Positions 1 through 11,481 of a DNA stretch of 64,000 nt are shown piece after piece. The notes beneath the pieces were generated by a model, which saw only the letters and a list, made by a program, of their open reading frames with translations, did not search any database and was not told the DNA's origin. Location of the stretch: contig JASVEC010000046.1 of assembly GCA_030770535.1 (NCBI GenBank), positions 226,403-290,402 on the forward strand, given 5' to 3'. Each line of letters starts with the position of its first letter. Position 1 is the stretch's first letter. Made by a program: the position numbers and the translations under genes. The stretch is from Batkoa obscura (lineage: Eukaryota > Entomophthoromycota > Entomophthoromycetes > Entomophthorales > Batkoaceae).

Positions 1-697
1 ATCGTAAATAAAAACTGATGAATTATTTGGTTGACATCACAGTGGCCCTTGGTTTCATACAATTCTTTTAATTTTTTTAGGAGAGGTAGGAAATTATTCT
101 GGATCATAATGGGCTCTAATTTTTTTAAATTAGGACTATTGAGCGTCTGGCTTACTACCCTTTTCTATTAAACTTATTTTAGTATCATTAGCTCATTAAA
201 ATTTAAAAAAACTTTACTCTTTCCAAAGCAACTTCTTTTTCCCTAAAAATGTTATTAATAAAATGGAAGTTGATAAAAAAGATCTACTTACACAGCTGAA
301 AATACATTTGGTGCCCCGAAATCAAATGCCTGATAAAGGGAGGCCTTTTTGTATTTATGAGTACCATAGATAATAGTTGATGATTTTTTGGTATTGATCA
401 TAACCCGGTCAGGGGCAAAGTGTACAACTGGGCCATATTGGTCCTGAAGCTCCTTTAAAAAAGTATGATAGCTGCCTTGTGCTATATAGTATTTGGCGTA
501 TAGACCAGTTACCTTTCCAAGCATAGGACCAGGTATGTGGCATAGGATACTGATATGTTTTATATAAATATACTATTAAGTTATTTTTTTAGTTTGTTGA
601 TAAGTTTATTAATTCTTTGTCTTACTCGTAACAAGATATAACCTACTAATAATATCAATAGGATTAAATTTATTTTAGATAATAACTCCAAAGTCAT
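1..697 (-). CDS. cytochrome P450, 5' part (gene runs off the left edge)
   Basis: Exons read on the minus strand are 697-626, 572-292, 242-218 and 164 to the window edge. Exon 1 encodes a 24-residue hydrophobic N-terminus expected to anchor the protein in the ER membrane. Exon 2 carries the proline-rich hinge and the start of the P450 fold (LKELQDQYGPVVHFAPDRVM). Exon 3 is only 25 nt. The exon lengths 72, 281 and 25 nt are identical to those of the P450 gene at 16156-17778, and the proteins are clearly paralogous, so the gene model is well supported. The reading frame is open throughout the visible part. The I-helix, ExxR and heme-cysteine regions lie outside the window, so activity cannot be judged and no substrate can be assigned. 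Confidence 0.85.
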
Positions 698-1075
698 TGT
701 CTATATGATTTATCTTAAATATAATAATAGTAAGAGGATCGCTTGTTTTATATTTATACTTTTTAGGTTACCTGTTAACACTACTATGTTATACTTATCA
801 TTCTTGTGCTGTTTTTTAATTAATAATACTTTTTTCTGCCTTAAAGTTTATTACATACAAGGAGCAGAATTTTGAAAAACTAATATAAGCCTATTAAAAT
901 TTGTTTAGCTTCAAAAGGTGTTTTGATACTAAATAAATCCAAGCCTTGACGCTTAGAGCTATCTTTAATTTAAAAATAGTTCATGATAGAGTTCTATCTT
1001 ATTTTTTTACAAAGCATTGGTATATTAAAAGTTAAATTAAAAATAGTTAAAGCCAGTAAATTATAAAATATAAAA
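698..1075. other. intergenic, no gene seen
   Basis: AT-rich sequence upstream of the P450 gene. I see no open frame, TATA box or known repeat I can defend. The last bases run into the 188-bp tandem duplication. Confidence 0.5.
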
Positions 1076-1451
1076 CTGAAGAAATAAATATGAAATGATT
1101 TTATTCAAGCCTACAATTAAATTTTTTGCATATATCCATATTAACATGAATTTCGGAATTACTTAAAAATTTAAATTAACAGGCTTGTTGCTCCGAGCTA
1201 TTGGAATTGAATTGGATTAATTTATAGATCTTTAATATCTATAGCCTAATTTGATCCTAAAAGCTGAAGAAATAAATATGAAATGATTTTATTTGAGTTT
1301 ATAATTAAAATGTTCTGCATATATCCGTATTGACATGAACTCTGGAATTACTTAAAAATTTAAATTAACAGGCTTGTTGCTCCGAGCTATTGGAATTAGG
1401 GATTAAATTAACTTATAGACCTCTGATATCTATAATCTAGATTGATCCTAA
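1076..1451. repeat. 188-bp tandem duplication (two units)
   Basis: Two head-to-tail units start with CTGAAGAAATAAATATGAAA at 1076 and 1264. Long stretches match exactly, including the block containing CAGGCTTGTTGCTCCGAGCT, with scattered substitutions elsewhere. The units have no open reading frame. The sequence is unlike any other repeat in the window. Confidence 0.8.
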
Positions 1452-1926
1452 AATTACTTAGCCATTACTAATAATCCCAATAAAATGCTATATCAAGGCA
1501 GCTAGTTTAATTTTGTTGGTAATAATGTTTGTACATGCTATTGACTAAATGGGTTGATTATTATATGGAGACATCTTTTTTGTTTAAGAATTCCATTAGC
1601 GATTTTTCCAGTCAATATTATTCAAAAAATGAAAAAAGAATTGAAACCAAAAAACATCTCGATATCTAATAACTTCAAAATAAGATAACATTCTGGTCAA
1701 AAATATAAGGTATTTTTTAAAGTAATCTGACTTTTTAGACTAAAACTGATCTGAAGGTATTGATTGCAATAGTAAACATCTTTAATATCTAAAAGCAAGT
1801 TAGTTTTTCTGTCAACAAGTTGACCATAACAATTCCATACCTTCACTAAAACGGACCTACCCGAAAAATCAGATTATTTTAAAAAATATTTTATAGACAC
1901 AAATATGAGAGTTTTTTCACTTTTTG

Positions 1927-2253
1927 AATAAAATAAAGTTTGGTTATTTGTCTAAAGATTTATTACATAAGATATTCAAAAACATAAACACAGAAGAGCT
2001 GTATGACTTATGCTTTTTAAATAGCGAAAGTATTGGCTGTTTGAATTATTGTCTAGATTTAACAGTTATTACTTACGGCGATTGTTTGGATTTGGTTGTG
2101 AACTATACAATAGAATTGAAATAAAGTTCCATTGTCAAAATTAAGAATAATAGTGATACATGTTCCATGGAATTTTGCTTCAGAAACAAATACACTCAAA
2201 GGTTGCTTGAATCAAAGCGAAGTTCTAAAGCTTAAATGTCAAGAAAATATAAA
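1927..2253 (+). pseudogene. F-box/LRR gene relic, N-terminal part
   Basis: The plus strand begins with an F-box-like N-terminus (FGYLSKDLLHKIFKNINTEE, then LYDLCFLNSE), matching the register of the F-box start at 25041. The frame closes after about 65 codons. Recognisable coding sequence fades before a MITE at 2256. F-box proteins normally recruit substrates to SCF ubiquitin ligases through the LRR that follows; no LRR remains here. Called a relic because neither a complete F-box/LRR frame nor a convincing splice solution exists. Confidence 0.5.
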
Positions 2254-2255
2254 AG

Positions 2256-2358
2256 ATATGGGAGTATTTTTTGATTTCAGCACTTTTTCCATCTCTTAAA
2301 TACATTTAAGTAGAAAGATTATCAGTAAAATTCCTAAACATAAAAATACATCTCCATG
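2256..2358 (-). repeat. MITE copy, reverse orientation
   Basis: A degenerate copy of the ~98-bp GGGGATGT MITE. It starts ATATGGGAGT and ends with the TACATCTCCAT form of the terminal repeat. It lies between the F-box relic and transposon copy A. Confidence 0.75.
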
Positions 2359-2855
2359 TTAATAATCATTTGAATTCAGATAAATCAAAATTGCTTTCAG
2401 CATATGGGGTTGTCTGAATTAGTTTCATTATTTTATCCAATTTTTGAAAATTTTGTATTTTAAAAACTTCGCTTAAAATTCTATAAAATCACATCTTTTA
2501 TTAAAACAAAAGTACCCAAACACAATTCTAAATCATTCTATTATAGCTCATACTATAAGTTAGTTGAATTTCTACTAGATCTTAAATACATGTTCTTATA
2601 AAGCTTAATTGAGAAATATTTATTATCAACTGCTTTATAACCAACATTGTAGATTTATTATCAAATAAATAAACTATTTTAATGTTGTAATTACATTATT
2701 AATATATTGCCAAGTTAATAAATAGCTGCATGGGAGGGAGTGGTCAGCCCCAAAACTATAATTAACCATCCCTATATAGTACAAGTAATAATAGTTTTTA
2801 CATATTATTACAGTTACTTGTTCTTTGACTATCTATTAACTTAGCTATTAATAAC

Positions 2856-4661
2856 TTAAGTAATCTTAACATTTAACAATCTATTTCTATCATTCAACAA
2901 ACTATTTACTTGTTTAGTAAATATCGAAATTTTTAAATTCTCTGTTATCTTCATAAGGTAAGCTGGGATCGATCTTTTAATTTTTCTGTTTTCTATAGAC
3001 TCTATAACTTTAATTGGGACTATATCGCTTTTTTTTGATGTATCAGATACTGGATAACAATGTAGTTTATTGTTATGTTTAATAAAGTGTAAATACTTCT
3101 TAATGCCCTGCATCTCTATTATTCTTTTTGTATTTTTGTTTCTTTTATACTTTTTAAAAATTATATCTGTTTTCCCATTATTAACAGTTGAGTTATTAAT
3201 TTTATTATGCTCGCAAATAAAAGCCTCAAATCTTGAAATTAATCGATCGATATCTTCTATTTTACCTAACGCTTCAAAACTACTTTTGCATTTTGAAAGG
3301 TTTCCAAAATGTCCATCAACTATACTTTTTCCATGATGCTCAGCAAAAAAATTAAGATTAACATTCAAACTACTATTTATTTTATGAATTTCTTTAAACA
3401 TATGGGGATGTATTTTTTTGTTTAAGAATTTTACTAACAGTTTTCCCACTCAAATAGTGCTTAAAAAAGGGAAAAATAATGAAACCAAAAAAAACAGCCC
3501 CATATAGTGTAGAAACTCTTGGGATCTAAAATAATTTCCTGTATCTGCCCATATATTAATTTTTGTAAACTTTTTAAATAGAAGCTCTGTAGAGATTAAA
3601 TCGATTAAACAATCTCCTGCATATGCTGAATCATGATTCAATATTTCAGATAAATAATCAAAGTAAACTTTGCCTATTGTTTTATCATCTTTTAAATATA
3701 ATACACCAAAGCCTAATACTGATATAGCTTGTTTATTATAATGATCTAGATTTATTGAATCTGGTCTTGTCCCTATTTCCATATTTTGTTTAAAATCTAA
3801 AACTATTATACAACTTTTGTTATTTAATTTTTTAATAGTTTCATTAAATGCGTTTTTTTGAGTATCAACACAGAATTTATGTAATTTGTATAATTTTTCT
3901 TCTTCGTTGAAAATTTCTTGTATCTCTGCTTTGTTTTTTGCTGTATTTATTTTATTTTCAAATAACTTTTTTCTAACTGTATACTGGGTACATATATTAC
4001 ATAGATCCGTTTTTCTTGCTGGATTTTTGAAATTAGTTGGTATATATTTAAAGAACGTTGACCTGGCTACTGCTTTATCTCTTAGATCATTCAAATATTT
4101 ACTATATATCATTCTTCTACTTTTATTTAATATATATATATTATCTGATGAATATTTACTATCGTTACTTTTTTTATTAAATCTTGATGAAATAGTTGAA
4201 TCATTTAGTAAATATTGTATGATAGTTTCAATTTGGTCATCTTTAATTTTTTTTGTATTTTTAATAATAGGTTTTAATGTTGATATTTTATTATTATTAC
4301 TTGTTTTTGAATAATCATATTGATTTCTATTTATATTAAACCCAAAACTTTTACATTCATCAAAAGAATATACTGAAGCTATAGTCGATAATAACGCTAC
4401 TTGCTGACTTTTGTTTCCTGTTTCCCTTAAAGCACTAACTTTATACATTACTTGATTAAGTTTATTATTATCGATAGTAAACTTTGATAATATATCTTTT
4501 CTTTGTTTTGTTTTATTATAAAATTCCATGAACCTTGGGTTGTTATAAGTAGCTCTTAAAATTGATGTAAATGAATTACAATGTTTATATTGTGTACTCC
4601 TCCCTATTGTATTGAAGTTTTCAAAAATTCCATTTCGAAGTTTAGTTATGAAAGTTTGCAT
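2856..4661 (-). pseudogene. DDE-like transposase, interrupted by a MITE (copy A)
   Basis: The protein starts at 4661 (MQTFITKLRNGIFENF) and ends at 2856. With the MITE at 3400-3505 excluded it would be about 567 residues. Visible landmarks are a possible zinc-binding pair (CNIC, residues ~220), an acidic site in LDFKQNMEIG (Asp289), a second in INIWADTG (Asp373), and the block FFAEHHGKSIVDGHFG (Glu407 to Asp415). Their order and spacing look like a DDE/D catalytic core, which would cut and rejoin element ends; this is inference from motif pattern. The MITE places a stop after residue ~393, between Asp373 and Glu407, so this copy cannot make a complete enzyme. Numbering assumes the start at 4661. 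Confidence 0.8.
3400..3505 (+). repeat. MITE inserted in the transposase gene, with ATAT duplication
   Basis: The 98-bp element runs from GGGGATG at 3404 to CAGCCCC at 3501, with ATAT on each side. Copy B has the uninterrupted site (about 35898), with a single ATAT between the same flanking bases. Insertion therefore duplicated 4 bp. Confidence 0.95.
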
Positions 4662-4946
4662 TTTATTTTTATTTCAACAAAAAATAAAGTCAAATAACTG
4701 TATTTATATAATTATATAATCATATAGTTATATATTATATATCTGTTAAATATCTAACAGAACTAACATAAAATATATAGTTAGGAAAATTAGCTATTTA
4801 AGAAAAGGAAACAATTAAAATAAGTTTTAAATAGAGACATTTAATTTTAGGCTTTTTAGATTTAACCGTTATATTGAACACAAACTTGGAATTTTAAATT
4901 TGGATTAATTTCTAAGTAGATTCTGAAACCAATTAGGACAGCCCCC

Positions 4947-5053
4947 ATATGAAGATTTATTTTTTTGTCTAAGAATTTTACTAACAGTCTTTCCACTTAA
5001 ATAGTAATTAAAAGATGGAAAAAGTGATGAAACCAAAAAAAACATCCTTATAT
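4947..5053 (+). repeat. MITE copy abutting the right end of transposon A
   Basis: A forward-orientation copy whose left target bases are the ATAT that also flanks transposon A. Its right end (CATCCTTATAT) adjoins another MITE in opposite orientation. Confidence 0.85.
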
Positions 5054-5147
5054 GGTGATGTTTTGGTTTCATCACTTTCTCCATTTTTGAGCGTTATTTG
5101 AGCAGAAATTTTATCAGCGAAATTCTTTAAAAAATACATCCCCATAT
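5050..5147 (-). repeat. MITE copy, reverse orientation, tail-to-tail with its neighbour
   Basis: It begins at the ATAT shared with the preceding copy, carries the TTTCATCACTTTCTCC block and ends TACATCCCCATAT. The pair forms a long imperfect palindrome. Confidence 0.85.
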
Positions 5148-6340
5148 GTATGAAGCTGTAAGCTCAGCTAACAATAAGGTCATATTAGAGAATTTGAGAA
5201 GTATTATGGATTTATTAAAAAAATAGATCAGCAATAAACCATTTGTTATAAATAAAGACTACATTGACTATTTAAAGTATTGCACAAGTCTATTGACTAT
5301 TGTTCATTATGATAACCAAAATTCACTTAACAATGTTAATAATATAAAGTCAAAATCTGATTACAAAAATTAAAAATAGTCTGGTATACTCTTCGTGACT
5401 ACCCACCTATGATAAATATATTTAAAGATATTTAAATCAAATTAAAATATTGGATCTTACATGTCATTACAGAAATATGAACAATACAATTAAGCGTTTA
5501 AACCCAGATGCATTAAAATCTTTTAAGATTTACTTCGACTTTGGTTTAGGCCTTAATGGTTTAGATAAGGTCAAAGGATAGTTTGATAACTCAAGATTTT
5601 TACACCTAGGCGGGTGAAATTGTATTATTACGCCAAATGAGCTTGATTCAAACATAAACTTTACTTCTAGTTTAGGTCTGATGATTAAAAGTACATTTGA
5701 GATTGATTTTAATATTACATATTTTGATAACCTTAAGAGATTAAAAAATGTCAAAGTAATCAACAACTCAAGTTCTTTCCCAGCAAGAGATAACAATAAC
5801 ATGAGTGTAATAGAAAGTAGCAATATTATCTCTATAGGCTATTTTATCTTCATAATATCAATTAACTATAAATTTTTAAAATTTTGAGTGGTAAAGGGGA
5901 TATAGATTGAAGATATATCAATATAATTATTGAAAGCACTCTCTTTATTGCCAAATATCTAGAGCATTCATATTGAAAATTTACATCTTCTTCTTGATAA
6001 TACAAAGAGTAACTCTAGATTTGACGAGATTGCTACTAGTAGCTCAGAACATAGTCTATGTAAAGTTGTATTTACTAATTGGATTACTATTGATCATACT
6101 GGTAATATTGCATTTAAAGATCTTTTTATATCTATTATCTTTTTTTCTAAATCTTAAAGTCATTAAAACCTCTAGTTTTAGTTTAAGTATCAATATAGGC
6201 GCTGATTAGCAACTTACTATCCCTTTATTATTGATTAATCCCATAGGATCTACTATAAATATTTTAGTTTGTAAGAAATTAAATCAAGTCTCAATATTAC
6301 CTCGTTATATTTATAAGTAAACCAGTATTTGACCTAATAT
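5148..6340 (+). pseudogene. LRR gene relic
   Basis: Broken plus-strand coding sequence. The clearest part (about 5455-5790) reads as leucine-rich repeats, including LDLTCHYRNMNNTIKRLN and, further on, FDNLKRLKNVKVINNSSS. The same register is seen in the relics at 37640-38760 (LDFTCFCGNMNNLIKSLN) and 19985-20188, so these are members of one LRR family. Several in-frame stops and frame changes are present. No F-box is recognisable at its 5' end; the region before 5455 may be its decayed front half. Confidence 0.55.
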
Positions 6341-6361
6341 TTAATTTTATTAGCCATTAAT

Positions 6362-6472
6362 AAATGGGGATGTATTTTTGTGTTTAAGAATTTTATTAAC
6401 AATTTTTCCGCTTAAATAGCGCTTAAATAGCGCTTAAAAAATGGAAAAAATAATGAAAAAACACTCCCAAAT
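6362..6472 (+). repeat. MITE copy with AAAT target duplication
   Basis: AAAT lies directly before GGGGATG (6362-6365) and after the CACTCCC end (6469-6472). The copy carries a short internal duplication of AATAGCGCTTAA. Confidence 0.85.
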
Positions 6473-6943
6473 CCTTTTCGGCTTTCTAGTTTTTTTAAAC
6501 TTTAATATTATTAAATTGGTATTTAAATATTATTTTAAATAATAAGCTAAATACCAATAATATTTGTACATTACAATATAACTATTATAACTCTCTTGCA
6601 ACTTAACGGTATTTTTTATAATCAAACTATTTGTATAAACAATTTTTTTCTTAAAACAAATGTGATAAGATAAAATGCTATATTTTAAAATGTGCTAATA
6701 AAAACTTCAACTAATATTTTAATCTTAATCAAAAAGAAATTTAAAAAAGATAATTAATAAAAGAATTAAGTTAAATCCAAATTCTTTTTAATAAAAATAA
6801 AATGTTAAAAGGTTTTATCTAACAGAAATATACTAGTTCTATAAAATTTAAAAACTCTATCAAAATATATCTTTTAAAAATTTCGATCCAATCAAAAAAA
6901 TAATCCTCCTTTTAGACATCAAAAAAATCACTTCAATTTCTTT
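6473..6943. other. AT-rich upstream region of TRZ1
   Basis: No gene or repeat is recognised. It presumably holds the tRNase Z promoter, but I see no clear TATA box. Confidence 0.5.
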
Positions 6944-9696
6944 ATGCTTTCAACGCTAACCCAATTAACCCACAAGCAATTACCATCACTTGTGTTTCGA
7001 CAAAAATTTAGTACTAGTAACATTCTTAAAATGAAAGCCAATTTAAAAGTCATTGGTAGTGGGTCGGGCCTTGATAGCTCCTCTTCTTTAATGTGTTTCT
7101 TCGACAACAAAAGATATCTATTTAACTGTGGTGAAAGTAGTCAAAGGTTAAACAACGAACTTGGGGTTAAAATAGTTCGTTATGAACATGTATTTATTAG
7201 TAGGGTGGAATGGGAGTGTATGGGCGGATTACCTGGATTCATTCTAACTGGTGCTGACGGTGGTAAAAGAGAATTAAATATTCATGGACCAAAGAATTTG
7301 ACGCATTCAATTGCTAGTTTGAGACATTTTATTGGAAGGTAAGAAAGCGTAAATGGGCTAATATTACATCCGAATTAACACATTATTTTTCTTAATTTTA
7401 GACCAAATATTCAATTAAACATCCATGAAATTGATAATAATACAAAAGTGTTTCAAGATGAAAATTTAAAAATTGAACAAGCTATTATATTACCTGAAGG
7501 TGAAAAGGAAATTGATTTAAAGGACGATAAATTAAAACAAAAAATAGACTTAGTGGATCAATTTTTTAAATTAAAACAAGATAACAATAGTGAAAATATT
7601 AATAAAAGAATCAAATTAGATAATTCCCAATCCCCTTTAATTAATGGTGTATTAACTAATCCTATTAAGCATAATAGTTCAATTTCATATATTGCTACTT
7701 GTAATGAAGTACCAGGTAATTATTAGATTGTTTTATACAATTAAAGCAAAGAATAAATAATAATATTAATTTACAGGTAAATTTGATCCCCAAGCAGCGA
7801 TTAAATTAGGATTAAAACCAGGACCCATATATAAAGAATTAAAAGCAGGTAATAAAGTACAAAATGATAAAGGAGAATGGATATTACCTGAACAATGTGT
7901 TGGTCCAAGTAAAAAAGGGAGTGTATTTATAGTTATTGACTGTAAGGATCTAAGTTATGTTAGTAATTTAAAAAATCACGAAAAGTTTAAAAAGTACATC
8001 AATAATAAAGAGGATAAAGTTGATGTTATTTATCATAACTTAGGTAAGTTTTTGAGATGATATTCTATTTATGTTATTTATTTATATAGTTATTTTATTA
8101 TTTAGGTATCGGAGTAATTTCAGATGAAAGATATCAATCATTTATGTCCTCCTTTGGTCCCCAATGTCATCATATCGTTAGTAGTAAAGAAGTCTGCCCA
8201 CCGTTAATTAACTTTAATTATTCTGCACAAAACCAATTAGCTTTAAATCAACTAGATAAAGGCATTTATAATTTACCATATCATCATACAAATTATAGTC
8301 AACAATATAATATAAATAATCAACAATTAGCTTATCCTGGCTTAGAATATCAATTGGAACCTGTAAGAAAAGCAACTAAAACAGATGATAAAGTTTATTT
8401 GGACTTAACAAATGAAAAAAATCAATCCAATCAAGTGTTAAATAAATTGAAGGAGTATCAAGAATTTATTAAAAAAGAATTTAACAATGATATAAAAGAA
8501 AAAGAAGATAATCAATTTATTGTAATTATTATAATATCATTATAATATTATTATAACTAATTTTGATTTATTTATAGAGCAATGGTCCATTTATATCTAC
8601 ATTAGGTACAGGGTCAGCTGTACCATCATTAACTAGAAATGGTAATACAATATATAATATAATAGCAAATTCAATTAAAATAAACTAAACATATTTCTAA
8701 TAAATAGTTAGTTCCAATTTAATAACCTTAAAGAATAAAAAAATGATGTTATTAGATTGTGGAGAAGGAACATTAGGACAAATTTATCGACATTTAGGAG
8801 AAAATCAAGGACATTCAAAAATAAGACAAAACTATAAAGATTTCTTAATAAATTTAAGATGTATATATATATCTCATCCACATGCTGATCATCATTTAGG
8901 TGTTATATCTGTAATGAAATCCATTCATGAGTATTATAAAGAAAACAATTTAAATAATGAGTTGTTTTACATAGCTCCATATAGTTTGTATTTAAGTTTA
9001 AAAGAACATTCAATGACTGAAGAATTTGGATTTTATAGATGGAAATTCATTAATACTTATAATTTAATTTTGGAGAATAATAATATTAAACCAGAATATC
9101 AACAACAAATTGATAATTTATTAGTTGAAATGGAATTTAAAGAAATTACTACTTGTATTGTTCCCCATTGTCAACATTCTTTTGGTATTAGTTTTATTAC
9201 TAAAGATAACTTTAAATTGGTTTATTCAGGCGATACTAGACCAAGTGATAATTTAGTTCAAATTGGTAAAGAAGCAGATGTTTTAATTCATGAGGCTACT
9301 ATGGATGATGAATTAGCTAAAGAAGCTAAAGCTAAAAGACATTCTACTATTTCAGAAGCTATTGAACAGGGTAAAAAAATGCAAGTTAAAAATATTGTAT
9401 TAACTCATTTTTCTCAGAGGTAAGCTATTATAACAATAATACTATTAATAATAATTATAATAATTTTACAACAATATGATTTATTAATTTTACATTTGTT
9501 TTCTTTTAGATATTCCAGTTTTACTAAAATGGATCGTTTTAAAGATTTAAATGTGTTGATTGGTTCAGATTTGATGTGTTTAGATTTTAATGAGAATTCC
9601 AAAGATTCTTTAAAATTTCAAAAGTTTATTAAAGCTTTTTTAATTTTAGATAATTGTTATCAGAAAATTGGTTATTTAAATCAAGAATTTCAATAA
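6944..9696 (+). CDS. TRZ1: tRNase Z, long form (tRNA 3'-end processing endonuclease)
   Basis: Seven exons: 6944-7338, 7402-7715, 7777-8043, 8106-8521, 8578-8641, 8708-9419 and 9510-9696, giving 784 residues. The enzyme removes 3' trailers from precursor tRNAs before CCA addition. The N-terminal half is the degenerate metallo-beta-lactamase domain of long forms. The C-terminal half is catalytic, with the zinc-binding HxHxDH motif at residues 542-547 (ISHPHADHHLGV), the LGTGSAVPSLTRN loop before it, and later CQHSF, YSGDTRPSDN, HEATM and LTHFSQRYS. The stretch upstream of MKANLKVIGSGSG (Met at 7031) is basic and serine/threonine-rich and could be a mitochondrial presequence, so starts at 6944 and 7031 may give mitochondrial and nuclear forms as known in other eukaryotes (inference). 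MAK16 converges on it 170 bp downstream. Confidence 0.95.
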
Positions 9697-9717
9697 TATA
9701 AAATAAAGTCTATAGAA

Positions 9718-9748
9718 AATAAGAAATAAGAAATAAGAAATAAGAAAT
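9718..9748. repeat. short AAGAAAT microsatellite
   Basis: Four imperfect copies of a 7-bp unit in the 3' flank of TRZ1. Confidence 0.7.
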
Positions 9749-9866
9749 ATAGAAAAAAGTAAATAAAATTATATAATTATTCATTTCTTTTAGCTTTCTT
9801 TTTTTATTTTAATAATAATAATTCTATCTTCCAACTTTCAATTAAAAAATAATTTTCTTTATCTTT

Positions 9867-11227
9867 TTAATTTCTATAAACTTCTTCATTTTCATATTCA
9901 ATTTCCACATAAGCTCCTCTCTTCTTTTTCTTTTTATTACTCTTTTTAGTATCTAAATTCTTACGCTTATCTCCCATTTTAGATTTATCAATTTTATCAT
10001 CATCTTCACTATCATCATCTTCATTATCATCACTATTATCTAATTCTATATCACCTTCAGATTCTTCTTCAGATTCTTCGATATCTGAACCATCACTGGC
10101 ATTACCCTAATTTATTATAATTTAAATTTAATGACACTTTATTATAACTATTATATAATAATTACCATATGTCCATTTTCAAATAAATCTTCAAACTCTT
10201 CTTCAGACTCCGAAATTCCCTCAACAAATTCAGACTAAATAAAAAAACAATCAATTAATCCTCTCCCTTTAAATTTCTTTAGAATCGAGCTCCTTACCTC
10301 CATTTCTAATTCTTCCTCTTCCTCATCTTCCTCACTTAATTCATCTTCTATATCCATTTGTTCCCCTTCTAATATTTTTTTCCAAACTGCTTCATTAATA
10401 TTTAATGGTTCTTCACCATATGCTTTATTCTTTAATCGATTTAATAATTCTTTTTCAATATTATTTTCCAATTTAGCTGCTGCTTCTGCTTTAGTTTCTC
10501 TCTTTTTTTCTCGCCTTTCCACTTTTTTATTAATAACAACCAATTTAGGTCTAAATAAAACAAATAAAGAGTTAATAATGGTTACAGTAAAAGAAAAGTG
10601 GTACAAGGAGAAGGTGAATAAAACTTACTGATTTTTTAACTTTAATTTTCGCATTTTAATTAAATATTGTTTGATTTTAGTTAATCTTAATTTACATTTA
10701 TTAATTTGTTTTTCTGGCCAATAGAGCAATTGTTGATCAATCTATTAAATAAAAATCATTAATTAATATAATCTATTTCAATTTATACAATTGAAATTCT
10801 TGATGCATACTTACCTGTTCGATAGCTTTAATTAAATTTTTATCTAACTTGATCTTTTCCCATAATTTGGCTGGTAAATGTGCTCTTTCTGCTGTTTTTA
10901 TAAATAAGTAAACAGTACCTATTTAATATTATTTTTAATATTAATTAATAAATTAAATATAATGTAGAATAATAATAAAGCTTTTTTTTTACCTTCTTGC
11001 TCACGTACAGTAGCATATCTTGAATTGGCTAATGGACATGATTCTCGGTCACATAACCCAGTTACATTATATTCATTTCGACAAAACTTTTGAGTATCCG
11101 TACTATCAATGGAAATTTGATTAGCTTATTAGTTGAATGCTTTTATGAATGTTTGATATTCTTACCTGACTTTATAAGAACAAAATCGAGTATTTACTAT
11201 GTTCCATATAATTTCCTCGTTATTCAT
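9867..11227 (-). CDS. MAK16: MAK16, 60S ribosome biogenesis factor
   Basis: Seven exons on the minus strand: 11227-11166, 11102-10993, 10918-10815, 10741-10629, 10550-10298, 10234-10166 and 10106-9867, giving 316 residues. MAK16 is a nucleolar protein of early pre-60S particles (Rpf1-Mak16 module). Family hallmarks are visible: [17 protein letters not shown] at the start, [20 protein letters not shown] with its cysteines, [35 protein letters not shown], and [11 protein letters not shown]. The C-terminal third is long runs of Asp/Glu/Ser, then a Lys/Arg-rich nuclear localisation stretch and the typical ending AYVEIEYE. The start chosen is the first Met matching the family N-terminus. It shares a 254-bp upstream region with the divergent RAE1-like gene. 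Confidence 0.95.
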
Positions 11228-11481
11228 ATTCAATTGAATTCCTTTTTCTTAGTTGGAAATAAAAAAAATAAATTTTAATATTTACCAGAACTTAATATTT
11301 TAGCCCCAAAATTGAAATTTCAATTCTTAAAATTTGAAGCTCGATCATTGATTGGTTGGACCTAAGATTCTTTAAACATTGCGATTTTGTTGCTGTGATT
11401 AATTTTAAAATATAAAATAAAAAAGAATTAATATTAAGCTTATTTTATTAAAATTGGATTTCCAATTTCCAATTATTAAAA
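11228..11481. promoter_or_regulatory. shared divergent promoter region, MAK16 / RAE1-like A
   Basis: Only 254 bp separate the two divergent start codons, so the region must hold both promoters. I see no clear TATA box for either gene. Confidence 0.6.

Larger units (their letters stand above)
2406..4946 (-). mobile_element. DNA transposon copy A, ~2.4 kb plus internal MITE
   Basis: The ends are GGGGTTGTCTGAATTAGTTT on the left and, read inward from the right, GGGGCTGTCCTAATTGGTTT, an imperfect terminal inverted repeat. ATAT flanks both sides (2402-2405 and 4947-4950), a probable 4-bp target duplication. The element encodes one transposase on the minus strand, with about 450 bp of noncoding sequence on the left and 290 bp on the right. 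It is about 2,440 bp once the internal MITE is subtracted, and copy B at 34903 is nearly identical. Apart from the MITE insertion the transposase frame is open, so this copy was intact recently. Superfamily not recognised; a 4-bp duplication is known for Sola and Ginger elements, among others. Confidence 0.9.

Noticed and set aside
3070-4314. Plus-strand hydrophobic open stretches across transposon A, repeated in copy B
   Set aside because: They are antisense to the transposase gene, which explains their conservation between copies.
5050-5147. Repeated short elements considered as a CRISPR-like array
   Set aside because: Copies occur in both orientations with terminal inverted repeats, target duplications and irregular spacing, which is transposon behaviour.
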